Origin: Cellulomonas sp. PhB143
GTDB taxonomy: Bacteria > Actinomycetota > Actinomycetes > Actinomycetales > Cellulomonadaceae
Assembly (NCBI RefSeq): GCF_003752595.1
Contig: NZ_RKIJ01000011.1
Location: 1 to 55,315 of the forward strand
Reading direction: 5' to 3'
Length of the DNA: 55,315 nt
Shown here: positions 32,194 through 41,074 of the stretch, piece after piece
Layout of the letters: each line of letters begins with the position of its first letter
How positions within the stretch are numbered: position 1 is the stretch's first letter
The notes under the pieces: model-generated
The model's input: only the letters and a program-made list of their open reading frames with translations
Told to the model about the DNA's origin: nothing
Database searches by the model: none
Made by a program: the position numbers and the translations under genes

Positions 32194-32841
32194 GAGCGAG
32201 CCCCGCTCCGGGCCGCCCGTCGGCGTCGCGACGCACAGCCCGGTCCGGTCCCCGTCGCGCCAGGACGCCTCGCTCGGCGTCCACACCCGGCGCTCGTACC
32301 GGTCCACGTCCCCCGGGTCGACGCCGTCCGCGGTGAGCTCGTCGGCGCCGCACACGCGCGAGGTCGCCGAGCGCACCCCGTCGGCCCCCGGCCAGAGCGT
32401 GTCGTCGGTCCAGTCGGTCCGCGCGAGCACCTGGGCGGAGTGCGGGGCGGCGCAGGGGACGACGTCGACCCGGGTCACCCGGGCGTCGTCGGGCACCGGT
32501 CCCAGGCAGCTGCCGACGACGAGCCGGCGGGCGTGGGCGGAGACGGGCGCGGCGACGTCGCCGTCGAGCGGCGTCGTCGCGCGGCCGTGGGCGACCCCGA
32601 CGGCGATCGTCACGACCCAGAACAGCGTGACCGCGACACCGACGACGATCCCCGCGACCGCGAGACCGGCGCCGGGCCGCCCGTCGCGTCGCGCGCGCCG
32701 GAGCCCGACGACCCCGAGCGCGACGCCGGCGGGCGGCACCACGACCGCCAGGCACAGGGCCGCCACCGCGGCCGGGTCGGCGGTCCGCCCGGACGCCTCG
32801 GACGCCTCGGGCCCCTCGATGGCTGGGGTGGGCGACGTCAT
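32179..32841 (-). CDS. DUF4190 plus septum-formation domain membrane protein
   Basis: 220 aa. Residues about 22-82 form the DUF4190 pair of helices (AVAALCLAVVVPPAGVALGV, then GLAVAGIVVGVAVTLFWVVT). The outside domain from about 100 has the septum-formation pattern VGSCLGPVP ... VVPCAAPHSAQVLART ... VCGADE ... GLCVA, whose cysteines are likely disulfide-bonded. ATG 32841 stands exactly 6 nt after TAGCGT on the minus strand, a leaderless start. Molecular role unknown. Confidence 0.85.
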   Translation of the reverse strand: MTSPTPAIEGPEASEASGRTADPAAVAALCLAVVVPPAGVALGVVGLRRARRDGRPGAGLAVAGIVVGVAVTLFWVVTIAVGVAHGRATTPLDGDVAAPVSAHARRLVVGSCLGPVPDDARVTRVDVVPCAAPHSAQVLARTDWTDDTLWPGADGVRSATSRVCGADELTADGVDPGDVDRYERRVWTPSEASWRDGDRTGLCVATPTGGPERGSLVDPR

Positions 32842-32918
32842 GACGGCACGCTACCGGGACCGCGGCCGAGGGCCCCGGCGACCCGCACCCCCGGCCCCGC
32901 AGAGCCCGCCCGGAGAGT

Positions 32919-32949
32919 TTGCAAGGACGGCACACTAAAGGGCTATGAT
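32919..32949 (+). promoter_or_regulatory. Candidate promoter of the nucleotidyltransferase-mutase gene
   Basis: TTGCAA (32919-32924) and TATGAT (32944-32949) lie 19 bp apart in a patch markedly richer in A/T than its surroundings, 60 bp before the ATG at 33010. This promoter probably also serves the GH94 gene. Confidence 0.5.
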
Positions 32950-33009
32950 CGAGGTTCCCGCACGTCACGGCGACGGCCCGGCCGCCGCACCGACACCCGA
33001 GGACGGCCC

Positions 33010-35241
33010 ATGCCCCGCACGCACACCACCCCGCAGCCCGGCCCGCCCGCCTCGGCGGCCCCCCGTGCGGCGGTGGTCCTGGCGGCCGGCCACGACGACG
33101 CCTCCCGCGCGATCCTCACCCAGACCCTCGGCGACTCGACCGTCGTCGAGCTCGCCGTCGCCACCGTGCGCACCGTGGTGCCCGCCGCCCGGATCGTCGT
33201 GGTCGTCGCGCCGGGGGACACCCGCGTGCGCGCCCTGCTGGGCGACGACCTCACGTACGTCACCCAGCTCACGCCCCGCGGGACCGGCGACGCCGTGCTC
33301 GCGGCCCGCACCGCCGTCGGGCACGTGCTGGGCGACGAGGTCGATGCCGCGACCGTGCTGGTCGCCTACGCCGACACGCCCCTGCTGCGCACCGAGTCGC
33401 TGCGCGGCCTGCTGACGCGGCACGCGCTGACGGACGCCCACCTGTCCCTGCTGACCGCCGTCGTCGAGCGGCCCGAGCCCGGCTACGGGCGCATCGAGCG
33501 GAGCGACGACGACATCACCGCGATCCTCGAGCCGGAGGACCGCACCCCCGCGGAGGGCACGCTCACCGAGATCAACGTCGGCGCGTACGTCGCGGCGCCC
33601 GCGCTGCTGTTCGGCGCCCTCGAGGCCATGACGGCCGACGGCGAGCACCGCCTGACCGAGCTCGCCCGCCGCGTCATCTCCCGCGGCCTGCGGGTCTCGT
33701 CCTACCGGATCTACGACACGGACGAGGTGCGCGGCATCAACACCGACGCCGAGCTGGCCCAGGCCGCGGACATCGTGCTGAAGCGGCTGTTCGTGCCCAA
33801 GAAGAACACCGACACCCAGATCGTCTTCGGCACCGGGGGCTGGCGCGCCGTCATCGGCGAGGGCTACACCCTCGCGAACGTGCGCCGGCTCGCCCAGGCG
33901 ATCGCGAACTCGGTGGTGCGCCAGGGGCTCGAGTCGCACGGCGTCGTCGTCGGCGGCGACCGCCGGTTCCTCTCGCGCGAGTCGGCGGAGGCGATCGCGG
34001 AGGTCTTCGCCGGCAACAACATCCCCGTCGTCCTCCTGCCCGACGACGTCCCCACCCCCCTCGTGACGTTCGCCGCGCCCTATCTGGACGCCGCGCTGGG
34101 CATCATCGTCACCTCGAGCCACAACCCGCCCGAGTGGAACGGCGTCAAGGTCTTCCGCCGCGACGGCTCGCTGCCGCTCGACGAGGAGACGGACGCCTAC
34201 CAGGACGAGGCGAACGCGATGAGCGTGGACGACGTGATCACCCTCGACGTCGCGCTCGCGCGCCGCGCCGGCATGGTCGTGGACCGTGTGCTCACCGACC
34301 CGTACGTCGACGCGATCGAGCGGATCATCGACGTCGACGCGGTCCGGGGCTCGGGCCTGCAGGTGGTCGTCGACCCGATGTACGGCACGAGCCAGCTGAC
34401 GCTCGGCACGATCCTGGGCGACATGCGGGTGCGCGCCGAGTTCATCCACGAGTCGCACAACCCGCTGTTCGGCGGCGTCGCCCCCGCCCCGGACCTGCAG
34501 CGGCTCAGTGCCCTGATCGCGATGATCCGCGAGGGCGGCGGCCGCTACGGGCTCGGGATGGCGACCGACGGCGACTCCGACCGCATCGGCATCGTCGACG
34601 AGACGGGCGAGTACATCTCGAGCAACGACCTGCTGCTGCTCCTGTACTGGTACCTGCACGAGGTCCGCGGCGAGAAGGGCGGCGTCGTGCGCAACCTGTC
34701 GACCACGCACCTCCTGGACCGGCTCGCCGCGCACCTCGGCGAGGAGTCCCTCGAGTGCAAGGTCGGCTTCAAGCACGTCACCGCCGGCATGGCGCAGATC
34801 GGGGCGGTCCTCGGCGGCGAGTCGTCCGGCGGCCTGACCGTGCGCGGCTGGATCCTCGGCAAGGACGGCATCTTCGCGTGCGCGCTGGTCGCCGAGATGC
34901 TGGCGCGCACGGGCAAGCGGATCTCCGAGCTGCGCGAGACGGTGTACGCGATCACCGGCCGCCTCTGGACGGCCGACGCCGATGTCCCCGCCACCCCCGA
35001 GATGCGCGTGGCCGTCCCGCGGCGCCTGCACGCCGAGCCGCTGACCGAGGTGGCGGGGTACCCCGTCGTGCGGGTCTCGCACCTGGACGGCACCAAGATC
35101 TATCTCGAGGACGACAACTGGGCGCTGCTCCGGTTCTCCGGCACCGAGCCGGTCCTGCGGATGGCGGTCGAGGCCGACTCGCCCGCCAAGGCGCAGGAGC
35201 TGCTCGACTGGCTCCGCGGCTTCGTCACTGCCGGCGTCTGA
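33010..35241 (+). CDS. Fusion of GlmU-like nucleotidyltransferase and phosphohexomutase
   Basis: 743 aa with two catalytic folds. Residues 1-250 resemble the GlmU uridylyltransferase domain: AVVLAAG, LTPRGTGDAVLAA, YADTPLL, EPGYGRIER and INVGAYVA. The usual GxGTRMxS..PK loop is replaced by GHDDASRAI. Residues about 270-743 are an alpha-D-phosphohexomutase: FGTGGWRAVIG, phosphoserine loop VTSSHNPPEWNGVKVF, metal loop ATDGDSDRIGI, sugar loop GGESSGG, phosphate site RFSGTEPVLRM. The next gene makes a sugar 1-phosphate, so the mutase probably turns GlcNAc-1-P into GlcNAc-6-P and the N-domain may make or once made UDP-GlcNAc. ATG 33010; cytoplasmic. Confidence 0.87.
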   Translation: MPRTHTTPQPGPPASAAPRAAVVLAAGHDDASRAILTQTLGDSTVVELAVATVRTVVPAARIVVVVAPGDTRVRALLGDDLTYVTQLTPRGTGDAVLAARTAVGHVLGDEVDAATVLVAYADTPLLRTESLRGLLTRHALTDAHLSLLTAVVERPEPGYGRIERSDDDITAILEPEDRTPAEGTLTEINVGAYVAAPALLFGALEAMTADGEHRLTELARRVISRGLRVSSYRIYDTDEVRGINTDAELAQAADIVLKRLFVPKKNTDTQIVFGTGGWRAVIGEGYTLANVRRLAQAIANSVVRQGLESHGVVVGGDRRFLSRESAEAIAEVFAGNNIPVVLLPDDVPTPLVTFAAPYLDAALGIIVTSSHNPPEWNGVKVFRRDGSLPLDEETDAYQDEANAMSVDDVITLDVALARRAGMVVDRVLTDPYVDAIERIIDVDAVRGSGLQVVVDPMYGTSQLTLGTILGDMRVRAEFIHESHNPLFGGVAPAPDLQRLSALIAMIREGGGRYGLGMATDGDSDRIGIVDETGEYISSNDLLLLLYWYLHEVRGEKGGVVRNLSTTHLLDRLAAHLGEESLECKVGFKHVTAGMAQIGAVLGGESSGGLTVRGWILGKDGIFACALVAEMLARTGKRISELRETVYAITGRLWTADADVPATPEMRVAVPRRLHAEPLTEVAGYPVVRVSHLDGTKIYLEDDNWALLRFSGTEPVLRMAVEADSPAKAQELLDWLRGFVTAGV

Positions 35242-35306
35242 GCGCCCGGCCCCGACCAGCCTTCCACCGCCCCGCCCGCCCGAGCTGTCAGCGAGGACCC
35301 CACCGC

Positions 35307-37763
35307 ATGCGTTACGGCCACTTCGACACCGCCCGCGACGAGTACGTCGTCGAGCGCCCCGACGTCCCCGTGTCCTGGACCAACTACCTGGGCACCAAGG
35401 ACCTGTGCACCGTCCTCTCGCACAACGCGGGCGGGTACTCCTGGTTCCGGTCCTCCCAACACGGGCGCATCACCCGGTTCCGGCAGAACGGCGTGCCGCT
35501 CGACCGGCCCGGCCACTACGTCTATCTGCGCGACGCCGCCGACGGCGACTACTGGTCCATCTCCTGGCAGCCGGTCGGCAAGCCGCTCGCCGACGACGGC
35601 GCGCCCCTCGACCCGAACGGCGGCGCCGGCCGCTGGACCACCCGGCACGGCCTCGGCTACTCGACCTTCGAGGCCCGGTACAAGGGCATCGACGCCCGCC
35701 AGACGGTGTTCATCCCCCTGGACGACGACGTGGAGGTGTGGGACGTCGAGCTCACCAACACCACGGACCAGGCGCGCGAGCTGACCGTCGCCGGGTACGT
35801 GGAGTTCAGCTTCCACACCATCCCGATCGACAACGAGAACCTGCAGATGTCGCTGTACGCGTCGGGCTCCTCGTACGCGGACGGCATCGTCGAGTACGAC
35901 TTCTACTACGAGCCGTGGACCTTCCACTGGTTCGGCTCGAGCGAGACCCCGTCGTCGTACGACTCGCTGCGGGACTCCTTCATCGGGCCGTACCGCGACG
36001 AGTCGAACCCGCTCGCGATCGAGCGCGGGCACGGGTCCGGCACGTCGGCGACCACCCAGAACCACTGCGGCGCGCTCCAGCACACGGTGACGCTGCAGCC
36101 GGGGGAGACGCGGCGCCTGGCCTACCTGCTCGGGTACGGCTCGCGCGAGGCCGCGGGCCGGCCGCTGCAGGCGAAGTACTCGCACCTCGCGACCGTCGAC
36201 GCCGAGCGCGCCCGGCTGCGCGCGTACTGGACCGCGAAGCAGGACCGGCTGCGCATCCGCACTCCCCACGAGGGCATGGACACGATGATCAACACGTGGA
36301 CGCTGCTCCAGGCGGAGACGTGCGTGGTCTGGTCGCGGTTCGCGTCGTTCGTCGAGGTGGGCGGGCGCGCGGGGCTCGGCTACCGCGACACCGCCCAGGA
36401 CGTCATGAGCGTCATCCACTCGAACCCGGGCAGGTCCCGGCAGCGGATCGTCGAGCTGCTGCGGGCCCAGACCGAGGCCGGGTACGGCCTGCACCTGTTC
36501 GACCCGAAGAGCTTCGACCCCGACGCCGAGCGGCACCCCGACGTGCCCTCGCCGACGGTCGTGCCGACGCCGGACCGCTCCGACCTGATCCACGGCCTCG
36601 AGGACACGTGCTCGGACGACCACCTGTGGCTCGTGCCGTCCGTCGTCGAGTACGTCAAGGAGACCGGGGACCTCGCGTTCCTCGACGAGGTGGTCCCGTT
36701 CGCCGAGGGCACGCCCGCCACGGTCTACGAGCACCTCACGCGCGCGCTGGACTTCTCCACGCGGCAGGTCGGCGCCAACGGCGTGGCCCTGGGGCTGCGG
36801 GCCGACTGGAACGACTGCCTCAACCTCGGCGGCGGCCAGACGGCGCTCGTGACGTTCCTGCACGCGTGGGCGATCGGGGCGTTCCTCGAGGTCGCCCGCC
36901 ACCGCGCCGCGGCGGGGGACGCCGCGGCCGCGGCGGACGTCGAGCGGTACGAGGCGGAGCGCGCCCGCATCACCGACGTCGCCGACCGCGAGCTGTGGGA
37001 CGGCGACTGGTGGGTGCGGGGCTTCACGCGCGACGGCGTCACCGTCGGGTCCGCGACGAACCGCGAGGGCAAGATCTTCCTCGAGCACCAGGCGTGGCCC
37101 GTGATCGCGGGGATCACCTCGCAGGAGCGGGGCGAGCGGTCCATGGACTCGGTGCGTGAGCTGCTCGGCTCGCCGTACGGCAACCACCTGGTCTGGCCGG
37201 CGTTCACCGAGGTGGACGACACGGTCGGGTTCGTGACGCGCGTGTACCCGGGCATCAAGGAGAACGCGTCGATCTTCAGCCACCCGAACGCCTGGCCGAT
37301 CATCGCCGAGGCGATGCTGGGCCGCGGGGACGAGGCGATGGCCTTCTACGACGCGATCCTGCCGTACCACCGCAACGACGACATCGAGGTCCGCGGCGCC
37401 GAGCCCTACGCCTACGTGCAGTTCCTCTACGGGCGCGACCACGAGTGGTTCGGCAAGGCGCAGAACCCGTGGCTGACCGGCACGGCGGGGTGGATGTACA
37501 CGGCCGCCACGAAGCACCTGCTCGGGGTGCGGCCCGGTCTCGACGGCCTCGTCGTCGACCCCTGCGTCCCGAAGGACTGGGGCGGGTTCGAGGTGCGCCG
37601 CGAGTGGCGCGGAGCCGTCTACGAGATCGAGGTCCGCAACCCCGACCACGTCTCGAAGGGCGTGCGCTCGGTGACGGTCGACGGCGTCGGGCACGACCCG
37701 GCGCGGCCGGTGCCGGTGCAGCCCGAGGGCTCCGTGGTGCAGGTGGTCGTCACCCTCGGGTGA
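35307..37763 (+). CDS. chbP: GH94 phosphorylase, N,N'-diacetylchitobiose phosphorylase type
   Basis: 818 aa, cytoplasmic, family length 800-820. Catalytic general acid is Asp500 in RADWNDCLNLGGG. Several blocks are those of the diacetylchitobiose branch as I know it: CTVLSHNAGGYSWF, DRPGHYVYLRDA, ASFVEVGGRAGLGYRDTAQD, SPTVVPTPDR, EDTCSDDHLWLVPS and NPDHVSKGVRSVT. Cellobiose phosphorylases instead have MGFRDSNQDLLG and a GSGFNDDPLWL-type block. Expected reaction: chitobiose plus phosphate to GlcNAc-1-P and GlcNAc. It follows the mutase fusion by 65 bp, with no close Shine-Dalgarno; the ATG at 35307 fits the family N-terminus MRYGHFD. Confidence 0.85.
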   Translation: MRYGHFDTARDEYVVERPDVPVSWTNYLGTKDLCTVLSHNAGGYSWFRSSQHGRITRFRQNGVPLDRPGHYVYLRDAADGDYWSISWQPVGKPLADDGAPLDPNGGAGRWTTRHGLGYSTFEARYKGIDARQTVFIPLDDDVEVWDVELTNTTDQARELTVAGYVEFSFHTIPIDNENLQMSLYASGSSYADGIVEYDFYYEPWTFHWFGSSETPSSYDSLRDSFIGPYRDESNPLAIERGHGSGTSATTQNHCGALQHTVTLQPGETRRLAYLLGYGSREAAGRPLQAKYSHLATVDAERARLRAYWTAKQDRLRIRTPHEGMDTMINTWTLLQAETCVVWSRFASFVEVGGRAGLGYRDTAQDVMSVIHSNPGRSRQRIVELLRAQTEAGYGLHLFDPKSFDPDAERHPDVPSPTVVPTPDRSDLIHGLEDTCSDDHLWLVPSVVEYVKETGDLAFLDEVVPFAEGTPATVYEHLTRALDFSTRQVGANGVALGLRADWNDCLNLGGGQTALVTFLHAWAIGAFLEVARHRAAAGDAAAAADVERYEAERARITDVADRELWDGDWWVRGFTRDGVTVGSATNREGKIFLEHQAWPVIAGITSQERGERSMDSVRELLGSPYGNHLVWPAFTEVDDTVGFVTRVYPGIKENASIFSHPNAWPIIAEAMLGRGDEAMAFYDAILPYHRNDDIEVRGAEPYAYVQFLYGRDHEWFGKAQNPWLTGTAGWMYTAATKHLLGVRPGLDGLVVDPCVPKDWGGFEVRREWRGAVYEIEVRNPDHVSKGVRSVTVDGVGHDPARPVPVQPEGSVVQVVVTLG

Positions 37764-37801
37764 TCGACCCCGGGGGCTCTACATCCTGCGTACTCGTCGG
37801 C

Positions 37802-40009
37802 CTACTCGTCAGGGCGCCAGCGTGCGACGTCGCGTCGTTGGCTCTGGCCGACGATCACGGCGATGACCAGCCCGACGAGGGTGGGTACGAGCGCCATGGC
37901 GACGGCGAGCCCGACCGAGGGGTTGAAGTAGACGGCGCCGGTGATCAGCCCGGAATCGACGGTCATGCCGGCGGGCAGCAGGTAGTACGCGCACGCGGCC
38001 GCGATGCCGGCCACCGTCAGGGGAAGGGTGGTGCGGATCAGGGCAAGGCCGAGGAGCCAGGACCGGCGGCCGGTGGCGGCGCTGAGCGGGATGACGCGGC
38101 GTCCGGAGTCGACGGCGTCACGGGCCAGCAGGCACGCGGTGGCCAGTGCGATGGCCAGAGTCCCGGCGATGCCGTAGAGCGTGGCCCACCGGCCCCGGTT
38201 GTGGTTGATCTCGCCGCTGATGATCCATCCGTGCTCGGGTGTGTCGAGCTGTAGCCCGCCCGGGACGGTGGCGTAGGCGGCCCGGTTGAGCGTGTCGAGG
38301 GAGAGGTCGGTGCCGTCTCGGGCGACGAGGTCGAGCGTCGCTCCGCCGCCGTCGGGGATCGCCGGCAGGCCGCTGCGGGACGTCTGCAGGGTGACCTGCT
38401 CGGAGCCGGAGAGCTGGATGATCCGGTCGAGCTGCGGGTGCGAGCTGTCGGGGGGCACGGGCTCGGGTGTGGCGCTGCACGGCGCGCCGAGGAGGGTCGC
38501 TGTCCGGCAGGTGGTGACCAGGTGGGTGGTGGCGAAGGCGTCGTCGACGTTCGTGACCTCCCACACCGGTGCGGCGGTCGCGGCGGTGGCGGTAAGAAAC
38601 TTCGACAGGCCCGGCGCGGTGGGAGAGATGGTGGCGCTGACCACGGTGGTGCCGTACATGTCGCGTCCGGCCTCGGCCGCGTAGTACTGGGCACCCAGCG
38701 TGCTGGCCCAGAGCTGGACCTGGCCCAGGAGCAGGATCGCGAAGCACACCCCTGCGGCGAGCCTCGCGGTGCGGGTCGGGAAGCGCTCGAGACCGCGACC
38801 GCCGGTGAGCAGTGCGGGGCCGCCGACGCTCCACCCGGTCGCGGTCAGGGTCTTGCCGATCAGGTGCAGCACGGCCGAGACCAGCGCGGGAAGCAGGAGC
38901 GCGACCGCGACGGTCCCGAGCGCGAGGACGTATATGCGCAGGGCGGCGTTCGGGGACTGGGCGGTGAGCCAGATGACGGCGGTCACGACGCAGGGAGCCA
39001 GGACCGCCTGGAGCATCGGGGGTCGGTCGTCGGTCCCGAGAAGGTCGCGGGTGCGGTAGCGGCGGCCGATCTCGCGGGTGGCCAGCACCGTGGCGGTCGC
39101 GAGCAGGGCACCGACCACGACCGCGAGGGCCAGAGGGGCCGCCATGGTGCGAAGGTCCGCGGCCGGGTAGTCGGCGTGGAGCACGTCGAGGCGGATTCCG
39201 GTGAGCGTCGCGACCCCGACGGTCGCTGCAGCGACGGCGGTCCCGACGGCCAGGGCGCCGCAGTGCTCACCGAGACCGATGAGCATCGAGCGGGCCCGGT
39301 CGGCGCCGAGGGCGCTGAGCACGGTCGAGCGGCGCCGCATCGCCGTGCTGGCGGTGATCGCGCCGAGGAACAGGCAGGCCAGCGCGGGCAGGGTCAGGCA
39401 CACCACGAGCATCAGGTCGATCTGCGAGAGCTTCGCCGCGTAGAGGAAACCGGCCCCGTGGATGGAGTTGTCGGTCTGGCCGCCGAATCCGGTGACGGGC
39501 ATCATCTCCGCGCCGGCGGTGTCGGCACCCGCGGGTGGGCGCAGGTAGACGCGCAGCTCGTTCGGCCTTTCCAGCCCCTCGGGAGAGATGATCGCGTCGA
39601 CGGGACCGAATCGTCGGCTGTGGTGCGCGCTGAGGGCGTCGGCCAACGCTGGAGAGATGATCGCGTGCCCCGGCCTGGGCCATTGGTTCACCCCAGCGGG
39701 CAGGGGCGCGTCCTTGCCCACCGGGGCGATGAGCAGCACGGTCACCGGCTCGTCACCGACGGAGTCGAACCCGGCGACCGAATACAGGGCGCGCGCGTGG
39801 GACGCGTCCTCGACCAGCTCGGGACTGACCGCCTGGGACCGTTCCGCGGTCAGCTGCGCCGTGCCGTGGGCGACGACGAGCGTGGACAGCGAGAGCGTCA
39901 GCAGCAGGCTGCCGAGGGCGATCACGACGAAGCGCAGGCGCGCCAGCAGTCCGCGCCCGCCCAGCCGTCGGCCGATAGCGATTAGCGCGAAGGGGCCGAT
40001 GGCGTTCAC
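37802..40009 (-). CDS. FtsX/MacB-type ABC transporter permease, 10 helices
   Basis: 735 aa. Helix 1 at about 25-48, three helices at 195-330, three at 345-445, a large outside domain at about 450-635, and three helices at the end (LYGIAGTLAIALATACLLA ... VGLAVAMALVPTLVGLVIAV). Duplicated FtsX-like halves with extracytoplasmic loops are typical of MacB/LolC-class mechanotransmitters rather than classic importers. Start ATG overlaps the ATPase stop (ATGA). The region is visibly less GC-rich than its flanks. Last gene of the peptide module; may export, or protect against, the small peptide. Confidence 0.85.
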   Translation of the reverse strand: MNAIGPFALIAIGRRLGGRGLLARLRFVVIALGSLLLTLSLSTLVVAHGTAQLTAERSQAVSPELVEDASHARALYSVAGFDSVGDEPVTVLLIAPVGKDAPLPAGVNQWPRPGHAIISPALADALSAHHSRRFGPVDAIISPEGLERPNELRVYLRPPAGADTAGAEMMPVTGFGGQTDNSIHGAGFLYAAKLSQIDLMLVVCLTLPALACLFLGAITASTAMRRRSTVLSALGADRARSMLIGLGEHCGALAVGTAVAAATVGVATLTGIRLDVLHADYPAADLRTMAAPLALAVVVGALLATATVLATREIGRRYRTRDLLGTDDRPPMLQAVLAPCVVTAVIWLTAQSPNAALRIYVLALGTVAVALLLPALVSAVLHLIGKTLTATGWSVGGPALLTGGRGLERFPTRTARLAAGVCFAILLLGQVQLWASTLGAQYYAAEAGRDMYGTTVVSATISPTAPGLSKFLTATAATAAPVWEVTNVDDAFATTHLVTTCRTATLLGAPCSATPEPVPPDSSHPQLDRIIQLSGSEQVTLQTSRSGLPAIPDGGGATLDLVARDGTDLSLDTLNRAAYATVPGGLQLDTPEHGWIISGEINHNRGRWATLYGIAGTLAIALATACLLARDAVDSGRRVIPLSAATGRRSWLLGLALIRTTLPLTVAGIAAACAYYLLPAGMTVDSGLITGAVYFNPSVGLAVAMALVPTLVGLVIAVIVGQSQRRDVARWRPDE

Positions 40010-40716
40010 GCCCGCCCCGACACGGTCAGGCCAGCCTCGGTGACCAGGCGTCCATCCGTGAGCCGGTAGGTGCTCTCGGCCCGGGAGGCCACGACCGGGT
40101 CATGGGTGACGACCACCAGGGCGCAGCCCACGGTGGCGGGCAGGGTGAAGAGCAGGTCCGAGACGGTGTCGCGGTTGGTCGGGTCGAGCGAGCCTGTGGG
40201 TTCGTCGGCGATGAGCAGGGGCGGCTCGTTGATCAGGGCTCGGGCGACGGCGATGCGTTGGCGTTCTCCGCCGGAGTACTCCAGCACCGAACGGGAGGAG
40301 CAGTCGATGCCGAGACGGTCGAGCAGGGCACGGGCGCGACGGGCCGCGTCCTGCGGGCGGAGGCCGGCGAGCAGACCCGCGAGCGCGACGTTCTCGACGG
40401 GGTCGAGCTCGGGCAGCAGGTGGCCGGACTGGAAGACGACCCCGACCGAGCGGCGGCGTTGACGTGCGGCCCTGCTCGAGAGTCCCGAGCGGACCTGTTG
40501 GCCGCAGACCGACACGCTGCCACCGGTCGGGCGTACCAGCCCGAGGATGCAGTTCAGCAGGGTGCTCTTGCCGCTGCCGCTGTCACCCATCACCGCGACC
40601 GAGCGGCCACCGGCGACCTGCAGATCGACACCCGTGAGCACCGGTCGTCGGCCGAGCGTGGCCGTGAGGCCCTCGACGTCGAGAGCCGCTGACGAGAGCC
40701 CCACGGCGGCGATCAC
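40006..40716 (-). CDS. ABC transporter ATP-binding protein (LolD/MacB class)
   Basis: 236 aa. Walker A GDSGSGKST near residue 45, signature SGGERQR near 150, Walker B LLIADEPTGSLDP and the H-loop VVTHDP. The inserted PEL between Q-loop (VVFQSGHLLPELDPVENVAL) and signature is typical of LolD/MacB ATPases that pair with FtsX permeases. GTG 40716 overlaps the peptide stop (GTGA); GTG 40704 is an alternative. Powers the permease encoded next. Confidence 0.9.
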   Translation of the reverse strand: MIAAVGLSSAALDVEGLTATLGRRPVLTGVDLQVAGGRSVAVMGDSGSGKSTLLNCILGLVRPTGGSVSVCGQQVRSGLSSRAARQRRRSVGVVFQSGHLLPELDPVENVALAGLLAGLRPQDAARRARALLDRLGIDCSSRSVLEYSGGERQRIAVARALINEPPLLIADEPTGSLDPTNRDTVSDLLFTLPATVGCALVVVTHDPVVASRAESTYRLTDGRLVTEAGLTVSGRA

Positions 40717-41036
40717 TTCCAGGCGCTGCAGGAGTCGGGCAGGTTCTGGATGTTGGTGCACGCACGGACGGCCGTGATCGTGGAGGCGTAGGTGCGCTTC
40801 ACGGTCGAGTTGTAGCCCGAGGCGTTGTCCAGGCGGTGGTCTTCGTCATTGGCGTATCCGAACGCCTGGTGGCCATCGGCCTTGGTGTCCTTGACGTACA
40901 GGACCTTGTCGATGCTGTGGGCTCGAGACCCGCCATCGGGGGCGTACGCCACGTGCTCCGCGGCCATGGACGGTGACGCACCCATGGCAAGCACTGCCGC
41001 CACGAGTGCGCCGGCATAGAGATTCTTCCGCTTCAT
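40713..41036 (-). CDS. Small secreted two-cysteine protein
   Basis: 107 aa. Signal peptide MKRKNLYAGALVAAVLAMGA followed by a likely cut after SMA (residue about 25). The mature 81 residues are polar, with the only cysteines near the end (VRACTNIQNLPDSCSAWK), probably disulfide-bonded. The pattern of a VKDTKADGH segment and a closing CS.W is seen in small secreted proteins of other actinobacteria that have no known function. ATG 41036 has GAGGTG 6 nt upstream. First gene of the module; candidates are a bacteriocin-like toxin, a signal, or a substrate of the ABC system. Lactococcin-972 modules have a similar layout but I cannot confirm homology. Confidence 0.8.
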   Translation of the reverse strand: MKRKNLYAGALVAAVLAMGASPSMAAEHVAYAPDGGSRAHSIDKVLYVKDTKADGHQAFGYANDEDHRLDNASGYNSTVKRTYASTITAVRACTNIQNLPDSCSAWK

Positions 41037-41074
41037 CAGTGCACCTCATCTTTGAGAGCCCAGGCGGCGCGAGT

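Noticed and set aside
35307-37763. Cellobiose phosphorylase
   Set aside because: The blocks around the active site (GYRDTAQD, DTCSDDHLWL, NPDHVSKGV) differ from those of cellobiose phosphorylases and fit the chitobiose branch. Kept as an alternative until a tree is made.
37802-40009. Cell-division FtsX
   Set aside because: 735 aa with ten helices and a large outside domain; FtsX is about 300 aa with four helices, and no FtsE/FtsX order or prfB neighbour is present.
40713-41036. Lactococcin 972 family bacteriocin
   Set aside because: Gene order is similar, but I cannot match the mature sequence to that family, so no name is given.
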